38,429 nucleotides of DNA from Clostridia bacterium (GCA_017402845.1 JAFPLH010000028.1:1-38429); one strand, 5' to 3'; shown: positions 25,123 to 31,986, counted from the stretch's first letter. The notes: generated by a model not told the origin, from the sequence alone. A program made the numbers and translations.

Positions 25123-25247
25123 AATAAATGCCTCCCTTTAATAAGTTAATTTGATAATATATAAAAGTGTTGTATACATAAAAAAGGTGTATCTCTTTAA
25201 AATATACGGATTAAAAAAACATTGTTAATTTATTTTATTAAATCATA

Positions 25248-25331
25248 AACCGATAGTAATAAAAAGATACACAGGTGTATATGCAAAAAGACACAAAGGA
25301 AAAAATCTTTTTGCATTGCTGCTGATCGGTT
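25248..25331 (-). ncRNA. Array unit 1 (nearest the gene)
   Basis: Closing stem AACCGAT (25325-25331) / ATCGGTT (25248-25254), 7 pairs, unlike the GGCAC stems of the other units. CAGCA is at 25317-25321, three bases after the stem. Inside are two clear hairpins: ATGCAAAAAGA/TCTTTTTGCAT (25281-25291 with 25306-25316, 11 pairs) and ATACAC/GTGTAT (25267-25280). It is the best-structured unit. It starts 2 bases after unit 2 ends and ends about 125 bases before the protein's ATG. Confidence 0.7.
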
Positions 25332-25333
25332 AC

Positions 25334-25388
25334 AAGGCACAGCCAAAAAAAACAATTCATTCCATAAATAAGCTGCTGTGTGTGCCTT
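25334..25388 (-). ncRNA. Array unit 2
   Basis: Closing stem AAGGCAC (25382-25388) / GTGCCTT (25334-25340). CAGCA is at 25374-25378. This shortest unit (55 bases) has an open AT-rich centre and can extend its stem by pairing CAGC with GCTG. A predicted promoter (25395-25423) would start transcription right at its first bases. Confidence 0.7.
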
Positions 25389-25394
25389 ACTTTC

Positions 25395-25423
25395 ATTAAA
25401 AAGTCCGATTATTCAGTTTTCAA
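25395..25423 (-). promoter_or_regulatory. Putative promoter of array units 2-1 and the vWA gene
   Basis: On the minus strand TTGAAA (25418-25423), 17 bases, then TTTAAT (25395-25400). Six bases follow before AAGGCAC of unit 2, so the transcript would begin at the unit's own 5' end. Confidence 0.5.
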
Positions 25424-25439
25424 GGTTCCATTAAGAAAC

Positions 25440-25510
25440 AAGGCACACTTATACAATGACTCCGTGGAGTTCATTTAACCATAAAATGAAATAACTGCTG
25501 TTCGTGCCTT
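25440..25510 (-). ncRNA. Array unit 3
   Basis: Closing stem AAGGCAC (25504-25510) / GTGCCTT (25440-25446). CAGCA is at 25496-25500. The variable domain holds two hairpins: TCATTT/AAATGA (25471-25489) and ACTCC/GGAGT (25459-25470). Gaps of about 50 and 84 bases separate it from units 2 and 4. Confidence 0.7.
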
Positions 25511-25594
25511 TATATGACAACTCCCGAAAGAGCAAGTCACCTTTACTCGATAAGTATATGCCGACTTTAAGAGCTTTCTTTGATTTTTTATACA

Positions 25595-25651
25595 CGGCAC
25601 TCAAAGAAAGCTTCCATCAACTCCAATAAAAAAGATTTGCTGTTTGTGCCG
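25595..25651 (-). ncRNA. Array unit 4
   Basis: Closing stem CGGCAC (25646-25651) / GTGCCG (25595-25600); the C-G pair replaces the A-T pair of other units. CAGCA is at 25638-25642. A perfect 12-base competing helix, AGCTTTCTTTGA (25572-25583) with TCAAAGAAAGCT (25601-25612), would place the 3' closing strand in a loop. It begins 7 bases after unit 5 ends. Confidence 0.65.
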
Positions 25652-25658
25652 AAAAGTC

Positions 25659-25716
25659 AAGGCTCGTTCAATTTTAACGTGAAAGGTTAAATTTAATACT
25701 TTGCTGCTTGAGCCTT
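25659..25716 (-). ncRNA. Array unit 5
   Basis: Closing stem AAGGCTC (25710-25716) / GAGCCTT (25659-25665): both strands changed relative to GGCAC/GTGCC, keeping the pair. CAGCA is at 25702-25706. The variable domain has one hairpin, AATTTAAC with GTTAAAATT (25670-25693, one bulged base). Beyond it, at 25725-25748, is a GCAGCTC/GAGCTGC hairpin in the spacer to unit 6. Confidence 0.68.
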
Positions 25717-25800
25717 TATATTTGGGCAGCTCAAAAAACAGAGCTGCATAATCTTTTATAACATGCTCCCTTTGATCCAATACATACACCGTCAACTAAC

Positions 25801-25885
25801 AAGGCACTGACAATATATGTATTCTAACGGATCAAAGAGAGAACGTCATCCAATCCTCATCGTAAAGAATCGCTGTATGTGCCTT
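25801..25885 (-). ncRNA. Array unit 6 (promoter-proximal)
   Basis: Closing stem AAGGCAC (25879-25885) / GTGCCTT (25801-25807). The motif is CAGCG (25871-25875), the only departure from CAGCA. A competing helix exists: CTTTGATCC/GGATCAAAG plus AATACATA/TATGTATT places the 3' closing strand in a loop, much as in unit 4. A TATACT box lies 11 bases upstream. Confidence 0.65.
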
Positions 25886-25886
25886 T

Positions 25887-25926
25887 CGTGATTATTAGTA
25901 TACACCATTTTATCCCAATAATCACG
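25887..25926 (-). promoter_or_regulatory. Array promoter region with bracketing inverted repeat
   Basis: Perfect 10-base arms CGTGATTATT (25887-25896) and AATAATCACG (25917-25926) flank a 20-base spacer that holds TATACT (25897-25902, minus strand), a good -10 box. No good -35 lies at 16-18 bases. The arms are centred 30 bases apart, about three helical turns. An operator that shuts the array promoter is the simplest reading; an RNA hairpin is the alternative. Confidence 0.5.
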
Positions 25927-25948
25927 GAAAAAAAGTTGCGAATTCAAA

Positions 25949-26040
25949 AAATAAATTACGTCCTGCGAACCGAACACACATTTTGCTTGCTTTTCTGATA
26001 TCGCCTGCCGGCGATATCTGCGACACACCTGAATGACGGC
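25949..26040. repeat. Degenerate copy of the dispersed repeat
   Basis: The segment ATAAATTACGTCCTGCGAAC parallels ATAAATCACGTCCTGCGGAC of the MITE at 18689-18864, and CGCCTGCCGGC is shared. Its centre is a perfect hairpin GATATCGCC-TGCC-GGCGATATC (25997-26018). The right part is not recognisable, so it is a decayed or rearranged copy. It lies between the GNAT gene and the array promoter. Confidence 0.55.
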
Positions 26041-26064
26041 AGTTTTTTTGTTTATAAAGCGCTC

Positions 26065-26847
26065 CTATTTTGCATACTCTGCCCACTCTCCGCACTTCTT
26101 AAAGCCTAAGGTATCGTAAAGAGTGATAGGAGCTTCTCTTTGAAGAAAGATCTTTTTGTTGTCTGTATTATGCTTTTTGAGTATCACTTTCAGTATTTCC
26201 TCTGCCATACCTCTTTTTCTGTAAGGCTTTTCAGTGGCGACACTGCTTATATGCAAAGCCTGATCGGTTTTATAGATCACAAAAGCCGTTGATACGGGCT
26301 CATTTTTCTCATTATAAACAGCATATATTTCTGCGGTATTGTGACGTATCATGTGCGACATACTTAAGAAAAAATCCTCAAAAACAATGCGGTCAAGTCC
26401 GAACACATGGTCAAGGAGCTGATATATTTTCTTTAGCTCTGACATTGAGCTTGATACCAAAGATACTTTATACATACCGCTTTCACAAACAGTATTACCG
26501 CCAAACATCATTATTTCCCCCGATCTTTTATTCATACCAAGAATATCGGGCTGCAAAGCAATACTGTTTCTGCACATTATTTTAGACGGTGACAGCATTT
26601 GAAGAAACTCCGACGCTTCGATAAGATCAAAAGGTTCACCGCAGATTATCATCGTACTTGAATACAAACAAAAGCATGAGTACGACTTATTATTATCATC
26701 TCTCTGTATCCAGAAATCAAGAAAATCATACTTTTTACCGCTGTATGCGCTTCTGAGTGCAAGTATTCTTGTACCAAACGGATCTGATACGCACAATCTT
26801 TTAAGATCAGCGTCAAATTCAGCGGTCATATCGTCTATATTTATCAT
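26065..26847 (-). CDS. GNAT-family N-acetyltransferase
   Basis: This 260-residue protein has its C-terminal third (about residues 170-260) as a GNAT domain. The acetyl-CoA-binding motif A is ISSVATEKPYRKRGMAEEILKVIL near residue 204 (the R-x-x-G/A loop is R-K-R-G-M). The final LYDTLGFKKCGEWAEY is the usual motif B end. The N-terminal 160 residues are a divergent region without a motif I can name. The substrate is unknown. Its ATG overlaps the stop of the M42 peptidase gene by four bases (ATGA), so translation is coupled. It is the last gene of the murD-M42-M42-GNAT operon. Confidence 0.85.
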   Translation of the reverse strand: MINIDDMTAEFDADLKRLCVSDPFGTRILALRSAYSGKKYDFLDFWIQRDDNNKSYSCFCLYSSTMIICGEPFDLIEASEFLQMLSPSKIMCRNSIALQPDILGMNKRSGEIMMFGGNTVCESGMYKVSLVSSSMSELKKIYQLLDHVFGLDRIVFEDFFLSMSHMIRHNTAEIYAVYNEKNEPVSTAFVIYKTDQALHISSVATEKPYRKRGMAEEILKVILKKHNTDNKKIFLQREAPITLYDTLGFKKCGEWAEYAK

Positions 26848-27869
26848 ATTTTTCCGCCTGCAACAGTTTCGGCAAGGTCTTTCACTATACCGAATACCGC
26901 CTGAATGTCATCTTTATATGCAACTGTATGAGCAGAGTGTAAATATCTGCACGGCAGCGAAACTGCAATTGTTCGCACACCGCCTCTGCTTGTCGAAATA
27001 ACGCCTGCGTCGTTGCCGCCTGCAACGGCTTTTTTTGCCTGCGCCTTTACTCCGGCACGTCTTGCAGACTTGAATGCCTCGTTATACATTGCCTTATCGT
27101 AAATTGTTCTTCTGTCCATAAAAGATATTACAGCGCCCTCGCCCAGAGTGCAAACGTGCTTCGTTTCGTCAACGCCGGGTATATCTGCGGCTGTGGTAGT
27201 TTCAACTACGATAGCAAAATCGGGTTCTACCGTATATGCGGCAGTTTTTGCTCCCCTGAGTCCTACTTCTTCTTGTACAACAAATGTAAAGTACATATCA
27301 AAAGGAAGTTCGCTTTTTATCATCTCTATCAGTACAAGACAGCCTACTCTGTCGTCAAGGGCTTTTGTTATTACAGCCTGATCTGTTTCTTCATAATAGC
27401 CCTCAAAAGCAACTAACTCACCTATTTCGATATTATCCTCGGCGTTATTCTTATCCGACGCACCAATGTCTATATACATGGAACTAAGCTTTGGTATTTC
27501 GTTTTTACTGCTGCCCGAAAGATGAACAGGCTTTATACCGAAAACACCACTTAAACCGGAACTGCAAAGACGCACTCTTTTTCCTGAGATAACTCTCCTG
27601 TCAATTCCGCCCACTTCGTCAACTAATAATGTGCCGTCACTGTTTACGCCAGTTACTATAAAGCCTACTTCGTCCATATGAGCTGAAAGCATGAGCTTTT
27701 TTTCGGCACGCTCTTTGCCTCTTTTAAATACAATAATATTGCCGCTGTTATCTATTGTTATTTCATCTGCATAAGCTTTTATCTCCGACAGTATTATCTG
27801 ACGGACTTCTTCTTCTCCGGATGAAACACCGTTTGCCAGACATAGCTTTTTCAACAATTCCATATTCAT
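26844..27869 (-). CDS. M42-family metallo-aminopeptidase (second copy)
   Basis: This protein of about 341 residues belongs to peptidase family M42 (glutamyl aminopeptidase/TET/FrvX type), dinuclear zinc enzymes that form dodecameric shells and remove N-terminal residues from peptides. Zinc and catalytic signatures are visible: SAHMDEVGFIV near residue 60, ALDDRVGCLVLIEM near residue 178, VVQEEVGLRGAKTAAY near residue 207 and RYLHSAH near residue 310. A GTG at 27878 is also in frame, but ATG 27869 has AAGGGTG at good spacing and starts 1 base after the previous stop. It shares its family with the gene directly upstream, probably from tandem duplication. Confidence 0.9.
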   Translation of the reverse strand: MNMELLKKLCLANGVSSGEEEVRQIILSEIKAYADEITIDNSGNIIVFKRGKERAEKKLMLSAHMDEVGFIVTGVNSDGTLLVDEVGGIDRRVISGKRVRLCSSGLSGVFGIKPVHLSGSSKNEIPKLSSMYIDIGASDKNNAEDNIEIGELVAFEGYYEETDQAVITKALDDRVGCLVLIEMIKSELPFDMYFTFVVQEEVGLRGAKTAAYTVEPDFAIVVETTTAADIPGVDETKHVCTLGEGAVISFMDRRTIYDKAMYNEAFKSARRAGVKAQAKKAVAGGNDAGVISTSRGGVRTIAVSLPCRYLHSAHTVAYKDDIQAVFGIVKDLAETVAGGKI

Positions 27870-27870
27870 G

Positions 27871-28890
27871 TTATTCACCCTTACAGCACGACCTTATATA
27901 CTCATATATCAATTGTGACACGTTCTCAATATCATTTACACTGATTATTTCAGCGTTGGTATGCATATTTCTCTGCGGAACAGATATTACCGCCGTCGGT
28001 ATTCCGCTGCGTGTAACCGATATTTTATCCGCATTAGTACCCGTAACACCGCCTGTTACCTCATACTGATAGGGAATATTCTTTTCTTTTGCCAATTTGG
28101 TAAGCTTTTTATTCATAGCTTTTGACAATACAGGCGAAATACAGATCATACCGCCTTTGTCAAGCTCGCCGCTTTCACTTGGCGATACTCCGCTTTGCAT
28201 TGCAAAACTTACATCAACACAAACAGCCTCATCAGGGTTAATTTCATAAGCTGCTGTAACTGCGCCTTTTCCGTATGTTTCCTCTTGTGCAGTAAAAGCA
28301 AACGTTACTCCGCTTTTTACAGGATTTTCCTTTATAAGCTGAGCCACTCTTATAAGAACGGCACAGCCTGCCCTGTTATCAGCAGAACAGCATGAAAAAC
28401 GATTATTCAGGAGTACAGCAGGAGAAACATCAAAAGCAGCGATGTCACCCAAAGATACTATTTCTTTGACCTTTTGGGCAGGCAGACCTGTATCTAAATA
28501 GATACTGTCGGCAGACGGCGCTTTATCCTCTCCGCCGTCGGATAAATGCGGCGGCATACAGCATGAAACTGCTGTAATTTCTCCGTTGTCTGTCTGCACC
28601 TTAAAGCGGGTATCGGGTATTACTCTCATATCCATACCGCCGCATGACGAAACCTTCAGAAAACCTCTCTCGTCAATATAAGTTACTATGAAGCCTATCT
28701 CGTCAAGGTGTGCGTCCAACATAATATTATGCTTTTTTATATCTCCGACTTGAGCTATTACGTTATTATTTTTGTCAACAGACACTGTATCGGACAATTG
28801 CTTCATTTCGTCATAAATAAGCCTGCAAATGCTTTCCTCTCTGCCCGAAACACCCTTTGCTGTGCAAAGTCTTTCAAGTAATTCTATCAT
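27871..28890 (-). CDS. M42-family metallo-aminopeptidase (first copy)
   Basis: This 339-residue paralogue of its downstream neighbour has the same motif order: DAHLDEIGFIVT near residue 59, SADNRAGCAVLIRV near residue 172, FTAQEETYGKGAVTAAYE near residue 202 and VPQRNMHTNAE near residue 309. In place of the usual D-D-R it has D-N-R, which is common in some M42 subgroups. The copies have diverged well beyond the motifs, so the duplication is old or the two have different specificity. It starts about 10 bases after murD with GAGG before the ATG. Confidence 0.9.
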   Translation of the reverse strand: MIELLERLCTAKGVSGREESICRLIYDEMKQLSDTVSVDKNNNVIAQVGDIKKHNIMLDAHLDEIGFIVTYIDERGFLKVSSCGGMDMRVIPDTRFKVQTDNGEITAVSCCMPPHLSDGGEDKAPSADSIYLDTGLPAQKVKEIVSLGDIAAFDVSPAVLLNNRFSCCSADNRAGCAVLIRVAQLIKENPVKSGVTFAFTAQEETYGKGAVTAAYEINPDEAVCVDVSFAMQSGVSPSESGELDKGGMICISPVLSKAMNKKLTKLAKEKNIPYQYEVTGGVTGTNADKISVTRSGIPTAVISVPQRNMHTNAEIISVNDIENVSQLIYEYIRSCCKGE

Positions 28891-28900
28891 ATTAATAACC

Positions 28901-30292
28901 TCACAGAGCGTTTACTATTCTCTTAAAGTGTTCTCCTCGTTCCTCAAAGTTTTTATAAAGATCAAAGCTTGCGCTTGCAGGCGACATAGATACAATATCA
29001 CCCTTCTGTGCGGCTTTTCGTGCAGCCTCAACTGCCTGCTCCATATTTTCAACTTCAACGATAACAGGGTTATTTTCGCTGTATCCTTCAGCAGAGAGAA
29101 TAGCAGCCTTTATCTTTGGTCCTGTTGCACCCATGATAATTGCTGTTTTTACCTTTTTTGTTATCAGTTCGCCTAACTCGGTATAATCAAGGTGTTTATC
29201 ATAGCCGCCCAATATTACAATTATCTTTTCATCATACAGCGAAAGAGTACCAAGAGCCGTTCTTGTGGGACTTGAAGCGATTGAGTCGTTATAATACTTA
29301 ACGCCGTTGATCTCTCTTACAAATTCGTTTCTGTGAGCAACTCCGCCGAACTCCTTTGCTACCTTTACGATCGCAGAAACGGACACAATACCCCATACTG
29401 CGCAAATAGCAGCAAGATAATTCTCTACGTTGTGAAGTCCGGGAATTTTGATATCATCTTTATTCATAATGAAGGTTTCAGCACCGTTTTCGACAAAAAG
29501 CATATCTCCGTTTTCGTTCATATATGCGCCGTTTTCAACACTTTGTATGCGTGAGAATTTATACAGAGTACCTCTTACATCCTGCGAAAAGCTGTTTGAA
29601 ATATTATTGTCAAGATTCAACACGCTTCTTGAAAAAGCATTCTGATGAAGTACTATATTTCTTTTGGAGTCGATATACTCCTGCATATCTTTATGTATAT
29701 CAAGATGATTCGGTGCAAGGTTTGTCACTACCGCAATATCAGGACTGTTTCTCATTGAGATAAGCTGAAAGCTTGAAAGCTCGACAACTGCATAGTCGCC
29801 GCTTTCTATCGTTTCGATCTCAGGCAGAAGCGGCTTGCCGATATTACCGCCCAGATGAACAGTTTTTCCCTCTGCTTTAAGCATTTCTGAAATGACAGTC
29901 GTTGTGGTGGTTTTTCCGTCGCTGCCTGTTACTGCAATAATCTTGCAGGGGCACAAATCGAAGAATACCTCCATTTCAGAAGTAACAACTACGCCTCTTT
30001 TGCGCATTTCTACAAGCTCATCCATATAAAAGCGCATTCCCGGAGTACGGAATACAATGTCTGCGTCAAGCTCTGTCAAGTATCCCTCGCCAACGCTCAA
30101 CTCTGCGCCTGCGTTTACGGCTTCTAATGCCTGCTGACCGAGCTGTTCTTTTGTTCTTTTATCGCAGGCAGTAACCTTTGCGCCGTATTTTGTAAACAAA
30201 GAGATAAGCGGAAGGTTACTTCTGCCTATGCCTATCAGTGCAACTTTTTTTCCGTTAAGACTATTTAAAAAGCTTTTTGTTCTGTTATCCAT
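28901..30292 (-). CDS. murD: UDP-N-acetylmuramoylalanine-D-glutamate ligase
   Basis: This protein of about 463 residues is typical of MurD, which adds D-glutamate to UDP-MurNAc-L-Ala in cytoplasmic peptidoglycan precursor synthesis. It has the N-terminal Rossmann-like domain (VALIGIGRSNLPLI), the ATP-binding loop (AVTGSDGKTTTTTVI), SSFQL and NLAPNHLDIH of the central domain, and the C-terminal segment YNDSIASSPTRTALGTL and VILGGYDKHLDY. I chose ATG 30292: the ORF extends upstream only because it runs through a MITE. It is first in an operon with two M42 peptidases and a GNAT protein rather than in the usual dcw cluster. Confidence 0.95.
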   Translation of the reverse strand: MDNRTKSFLNSLNGKKVALIGIGRSNLPLISLFTKYGAKVTACDKRTKEQLGQQALEAVNAGAELSVGEGYLTELDADIVFRTPGMRFYMDELVEMRKRGVVVTSEMEVFFDLCPCKIIAVTGSDGKTTTTTVISEMLKAEGKTVHLGGNIGKPLLPEIETIESGDYAVVELSSFQLISMRNSPDIAVVTNLAPNHLDIHKDMQEYIDSKRNIVLHQNAFSRSVLNLDNNISNSFSQDVRGTLYKFSRIQSVENGAYMNENGDMLFVENGAETFIMNKDDIKIPGLHNVENYLAAICAVWGIVSVSAIVKVAKEFGGVAHRNEFVREINGVKYYNDSIASSPTRTALGTLSLYDEKIIVILGGYDKHLDYTELGELITKKVKTAIIMGATGPKIKAAILSAEGYSENNPVIVEVENMEQAVEAARKAAQKGDIVSMSPASASFDLYKNFEERGEHFKRIVNAL

Positions 30293-30314
30293 TTCTACAA
30301 CCTCACTAAGTAAA

Positions 30315-30457
30315 GGCAACACCGCACAAAGAACGCCTGACGTATTCTCCAATCTGTGTAAATACTCTCTGACATAGTACAAAACCTTGTAATACGTCAG
30401 GTCACTTTATGTACTCTGCTAAAACAACTTATTGCACATATTCGGTGCGGTATTGAC
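30315..30457. mobile_element. MITE in the murD leader, with TAAA target duplication
   Basis: The ends GGCAACACCGCAC (30315-30327) and the reverse complement of 30445-30457 (GTCAATACCGCAC) match at 11 of 13 positions. TAAA flanks both sides (30311-30314 and 30458-30461). Inside is an 11-base perfect inverted repeat, CCTGACGTATT (30336-30346) / AATACGTCAGG (30391-30401). It codes for nothing. It lies between the predicted murD promoter and the murD start codon, so it would be transcribed as leader RNA. Confidence 0.75.
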
Positions 30458-30484
30458 TAAAATTAAATTACTATCTAAAATAAT

Positions 30485-30513
30485 ATTATATGCGAATTTT
30501 CCAAAAATTTCAA
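30485..30513 (-). promoter_or_regulatory. SigA promoter of the murD operon
   Basis: On the minus strand TTGAAA (30508-30513), 17 bases, then TATAAT (30485-30490). The predicted start near 30478 gives a leader of about 185 bases, most of it the MITE. The 318-base gap 30293-30610 thus holds the MITE and two divergent promoters. Confidence 0.75.
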
Positions 30514-30548
30514 TCCTGCTTTTTAATAAATTGCAAAAAAATACACAC

Positions 30549-30577
30549 TTGATATTATTGCTTATATGTATTATTAT
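30549..30577 (+). promoter_or_regulatory. SigA promoter of the MocR-type regulator
   Basis: TTGATA (30549-30554), 17 bases, then TATTAT (30572-30577). The leader would be about 27 bases. Confidence 0.55.
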
Positions 30578-30610
30578 TATATCATAATACATACCAAAGA
30601 GGTCAGCATT

Positions 30611-31981
30611 ATGATATACGACTTTTTCGAAATCGACAAGAGCGCCGATACTCTATTATACGAGCAATTATACGAAAAAATAATACAAGCTATATCAGCA
30701 AAGCAGCTTTCAAAGGGTGACAAACTGCCCTCGATAAGACAGCTTTCCGAAAATCTGCACATCAGTCGTACAACCGTACAAACTGCATACGATCAGCTAT
30801 GCGCAGAGGGCTATATTAACAACGCACCTAAAAAGGGCTATTTTATCGAAGCCAACACTGAGATCATTCCCTCAAAAAAAAAATCGGAAGGCTTACAGCC
30901 CAGCGATACGGAAATAAACATTCCGATAAAATACGACTTTTCAAGCTCAGGCATTGATCCGAAATATATTGACATCAAATATTGGAGAAGATGTGTTTCG
31001 GAAATACTTACAAGGCAATATGAAATTTCGTCCTACGGTGATCCGCAGGGTGAGCATGCTTTGCGTGAGGCACTCTGTTCATATTCAAAAAACATTAGAG
31101 GAACAATAGTTTCTGCCGACAGAATTATTATCGGTGCAGGTACTCAGGCGCTGTTATCTATACTGCTCGGAATTTGCGGAGAGTACGGAAAAAACGTTGC
31201 GATCGAAAAAGGGTTCTTCCCTCAGGGCGAACAGATCTTTAAAGACCACGGCTTTGAAATGACTCCGCTTAAAGCCGACAAAAACGGTATTATACTCGAT
31301 AATACCGTTAAAAGCAGAATTCTTTTTATTAATTCGTCGGGAAGTATAAGAGGTTCTGCGCCGCTTTCTATAAACAAACGCAGCGAGATCATTTCTTGGG
31401 CAAAAAAGCATGACGCTATTATTATCGAGGACGATTACAACGGCGAACTTCGCTACACCTCAAAGCCTGTGCCCGCACTTCAAGGCTTGTGCAGTGAAAG
31501 AGTTGTATATATAGGCAGCTTTTCAAAACTGCTTTTGCCGTCTGTAAGGATCGGTTATATGATAATTCCTGATACGCTTACGAATACATACTCTGCATAC
31601 AGCAAATATTACAATCAGACTTCATCTAAGATCGAACAACTGGCTCTTGCTGAGTATATCAATGCAGGCAGATTAGACAAGCAGTTAAGAAAGCTCAGAA
31701 AAATATATGCCGAAAAGTGCGATATTCTTGTAAAAAGCATAAAAGCACATTTCGGCAATTGCGTATCAATAGATATTATAGAAACTGCGCTCTGCGTAAG
31801 AATAAAGCTCAGATCAGAAAATAGTCTTGATATGCACAAAGAACAGGCATTAAAAAACGGCATTATTTTAGGTAAATGCCGAGAAAAAAACGGTCTAAAA
31901 TATTTTTACCTCTCTTTTTCGGGCATTAGTGCGGAGAATATCGACTCCGCCGCTGCTGCGCTCAAAAAAGCATGGGAATAA
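30611..31981 (+). CDS. MocR-family transcription regulator (GntR wHTH plus aminotransferase-like domain)
   Basis: This protein of about 456 residues joins a GntR winged helix (about residues 10-75; KGDKLPSIRQLSENLHISRTTVQTAYDQL) to a fold-type I aminotransferase domain. The PLP site is visible: GAGTQALLSIL, IIEDDYNGELRY and the Schiff-base lysine in GSFSKLLLPSVRIGY. MocR proteins such as PdxR and GabR use PLP or an amino acid-PLP adduct as effector. The target genes cannot be named, since neither neighbour is a vitamin B6 or GABA gene. I chose ATG 30611 because AAAGAGG lies 8 bases upstream; the ORF runs further back into the promoter. Confidence 0.9.
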   Translation: MIYDFFEIDKSADTLLYEQLYEKIIQAISAKQLSKGDKLPSIRQLSENLHISRTTVQTAYDQLCAEGYINNAPKKGYFIEANTEIIPSKKKSEGLQPSDTEINIPIKYDFSSSGIDPKYIDIKYWRRCVSEILTRQYEISSYGDPQGEHALREALCSYSKNIRGTIVSADRIIIGAGTQALLSILLGICGEYGKNVAIEKGFFPQGEQIFKDHGFEMTPLKADKNGIILDNTVKSRILFINSSGSIRGSAPLSINKRSEIISWAKKHDAIIIEDDYNGELRYTSKPVPALQGLCSERVVYIGSFSKLLLPSVRIGYMIIPDTLTNTYSAYSKYYNQTSSKIEQLALAEYINAGRLDKQLRKLRKIYAEKCDILVKSIKAHFGNCVSIDIIETALCVRIKLRSENSLDMHKEQALKNGIILGKCREKNGLKYFYLSFSGISAENIDSAAAALKKAWE

Positions 31982-31986
31982 TACAG

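Larger units (their letters stand above)
25248..25885 (-). ncRNA. Array of six structured Y-RNA-like units upstream of the DUF2828/vWA gene
   Basis: Within the 942-base gap between genes lie six units, each with ends that pair. Minus-strand consensus: AAGGCAC, three variable bases, CAGCA, a variable domain, GTGCCTT. Closing stems differ but stay paired (GGCAC/GTGCC four times, GGCTC/GAGCC once, CCGAT/ATCGG once), which is compensatory change. CAGCA is always exactly three bases after the inner end of the 5' stem strand. Unit lengths are 55-85 bases, arranged as two tight pairs (units 1-2 and 4-5) and two singles. The orientation is inferred from the downstream gene and from -10-like boxes beside units 6 and 2. 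No ORF of note lies here. Alternatives are a multi-domain leader or a type III antitoxin-like repeat, but the units are not sequence repeats and the protein is not ToxN-like. Confidence 0.7.

Noticed and set aside
25572-25612. Independent rho-independent terminator inside the array
   Set aside because: The 12-bp arms are strong, but on neither strand is the stem followed directly by a T run.
25601-25795. Minus-strand 64-codon ORF in the array region, and a 60-codon ORF at 25846-26028
   Set aside because: They lack good ribosome binding sites, run through the paired units, and have no recognisable composition or motif.
25248-25885. CRISPR array
   Set aside because: Units share only paired ends and a five-base motif, differ in length (55-85) and spacing, and are inverted repeats rather than direct repeats. 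No cas gene is near.
25248-25885. Type III toxin-antitoxin RNA repeats or tRNA cluster
   Set aside because: The units are not tandem copies of one sequence, the neighbour protein has no ToxN-like features, and no cloverleaf with T-loop GTTCGA or CCA end was found.
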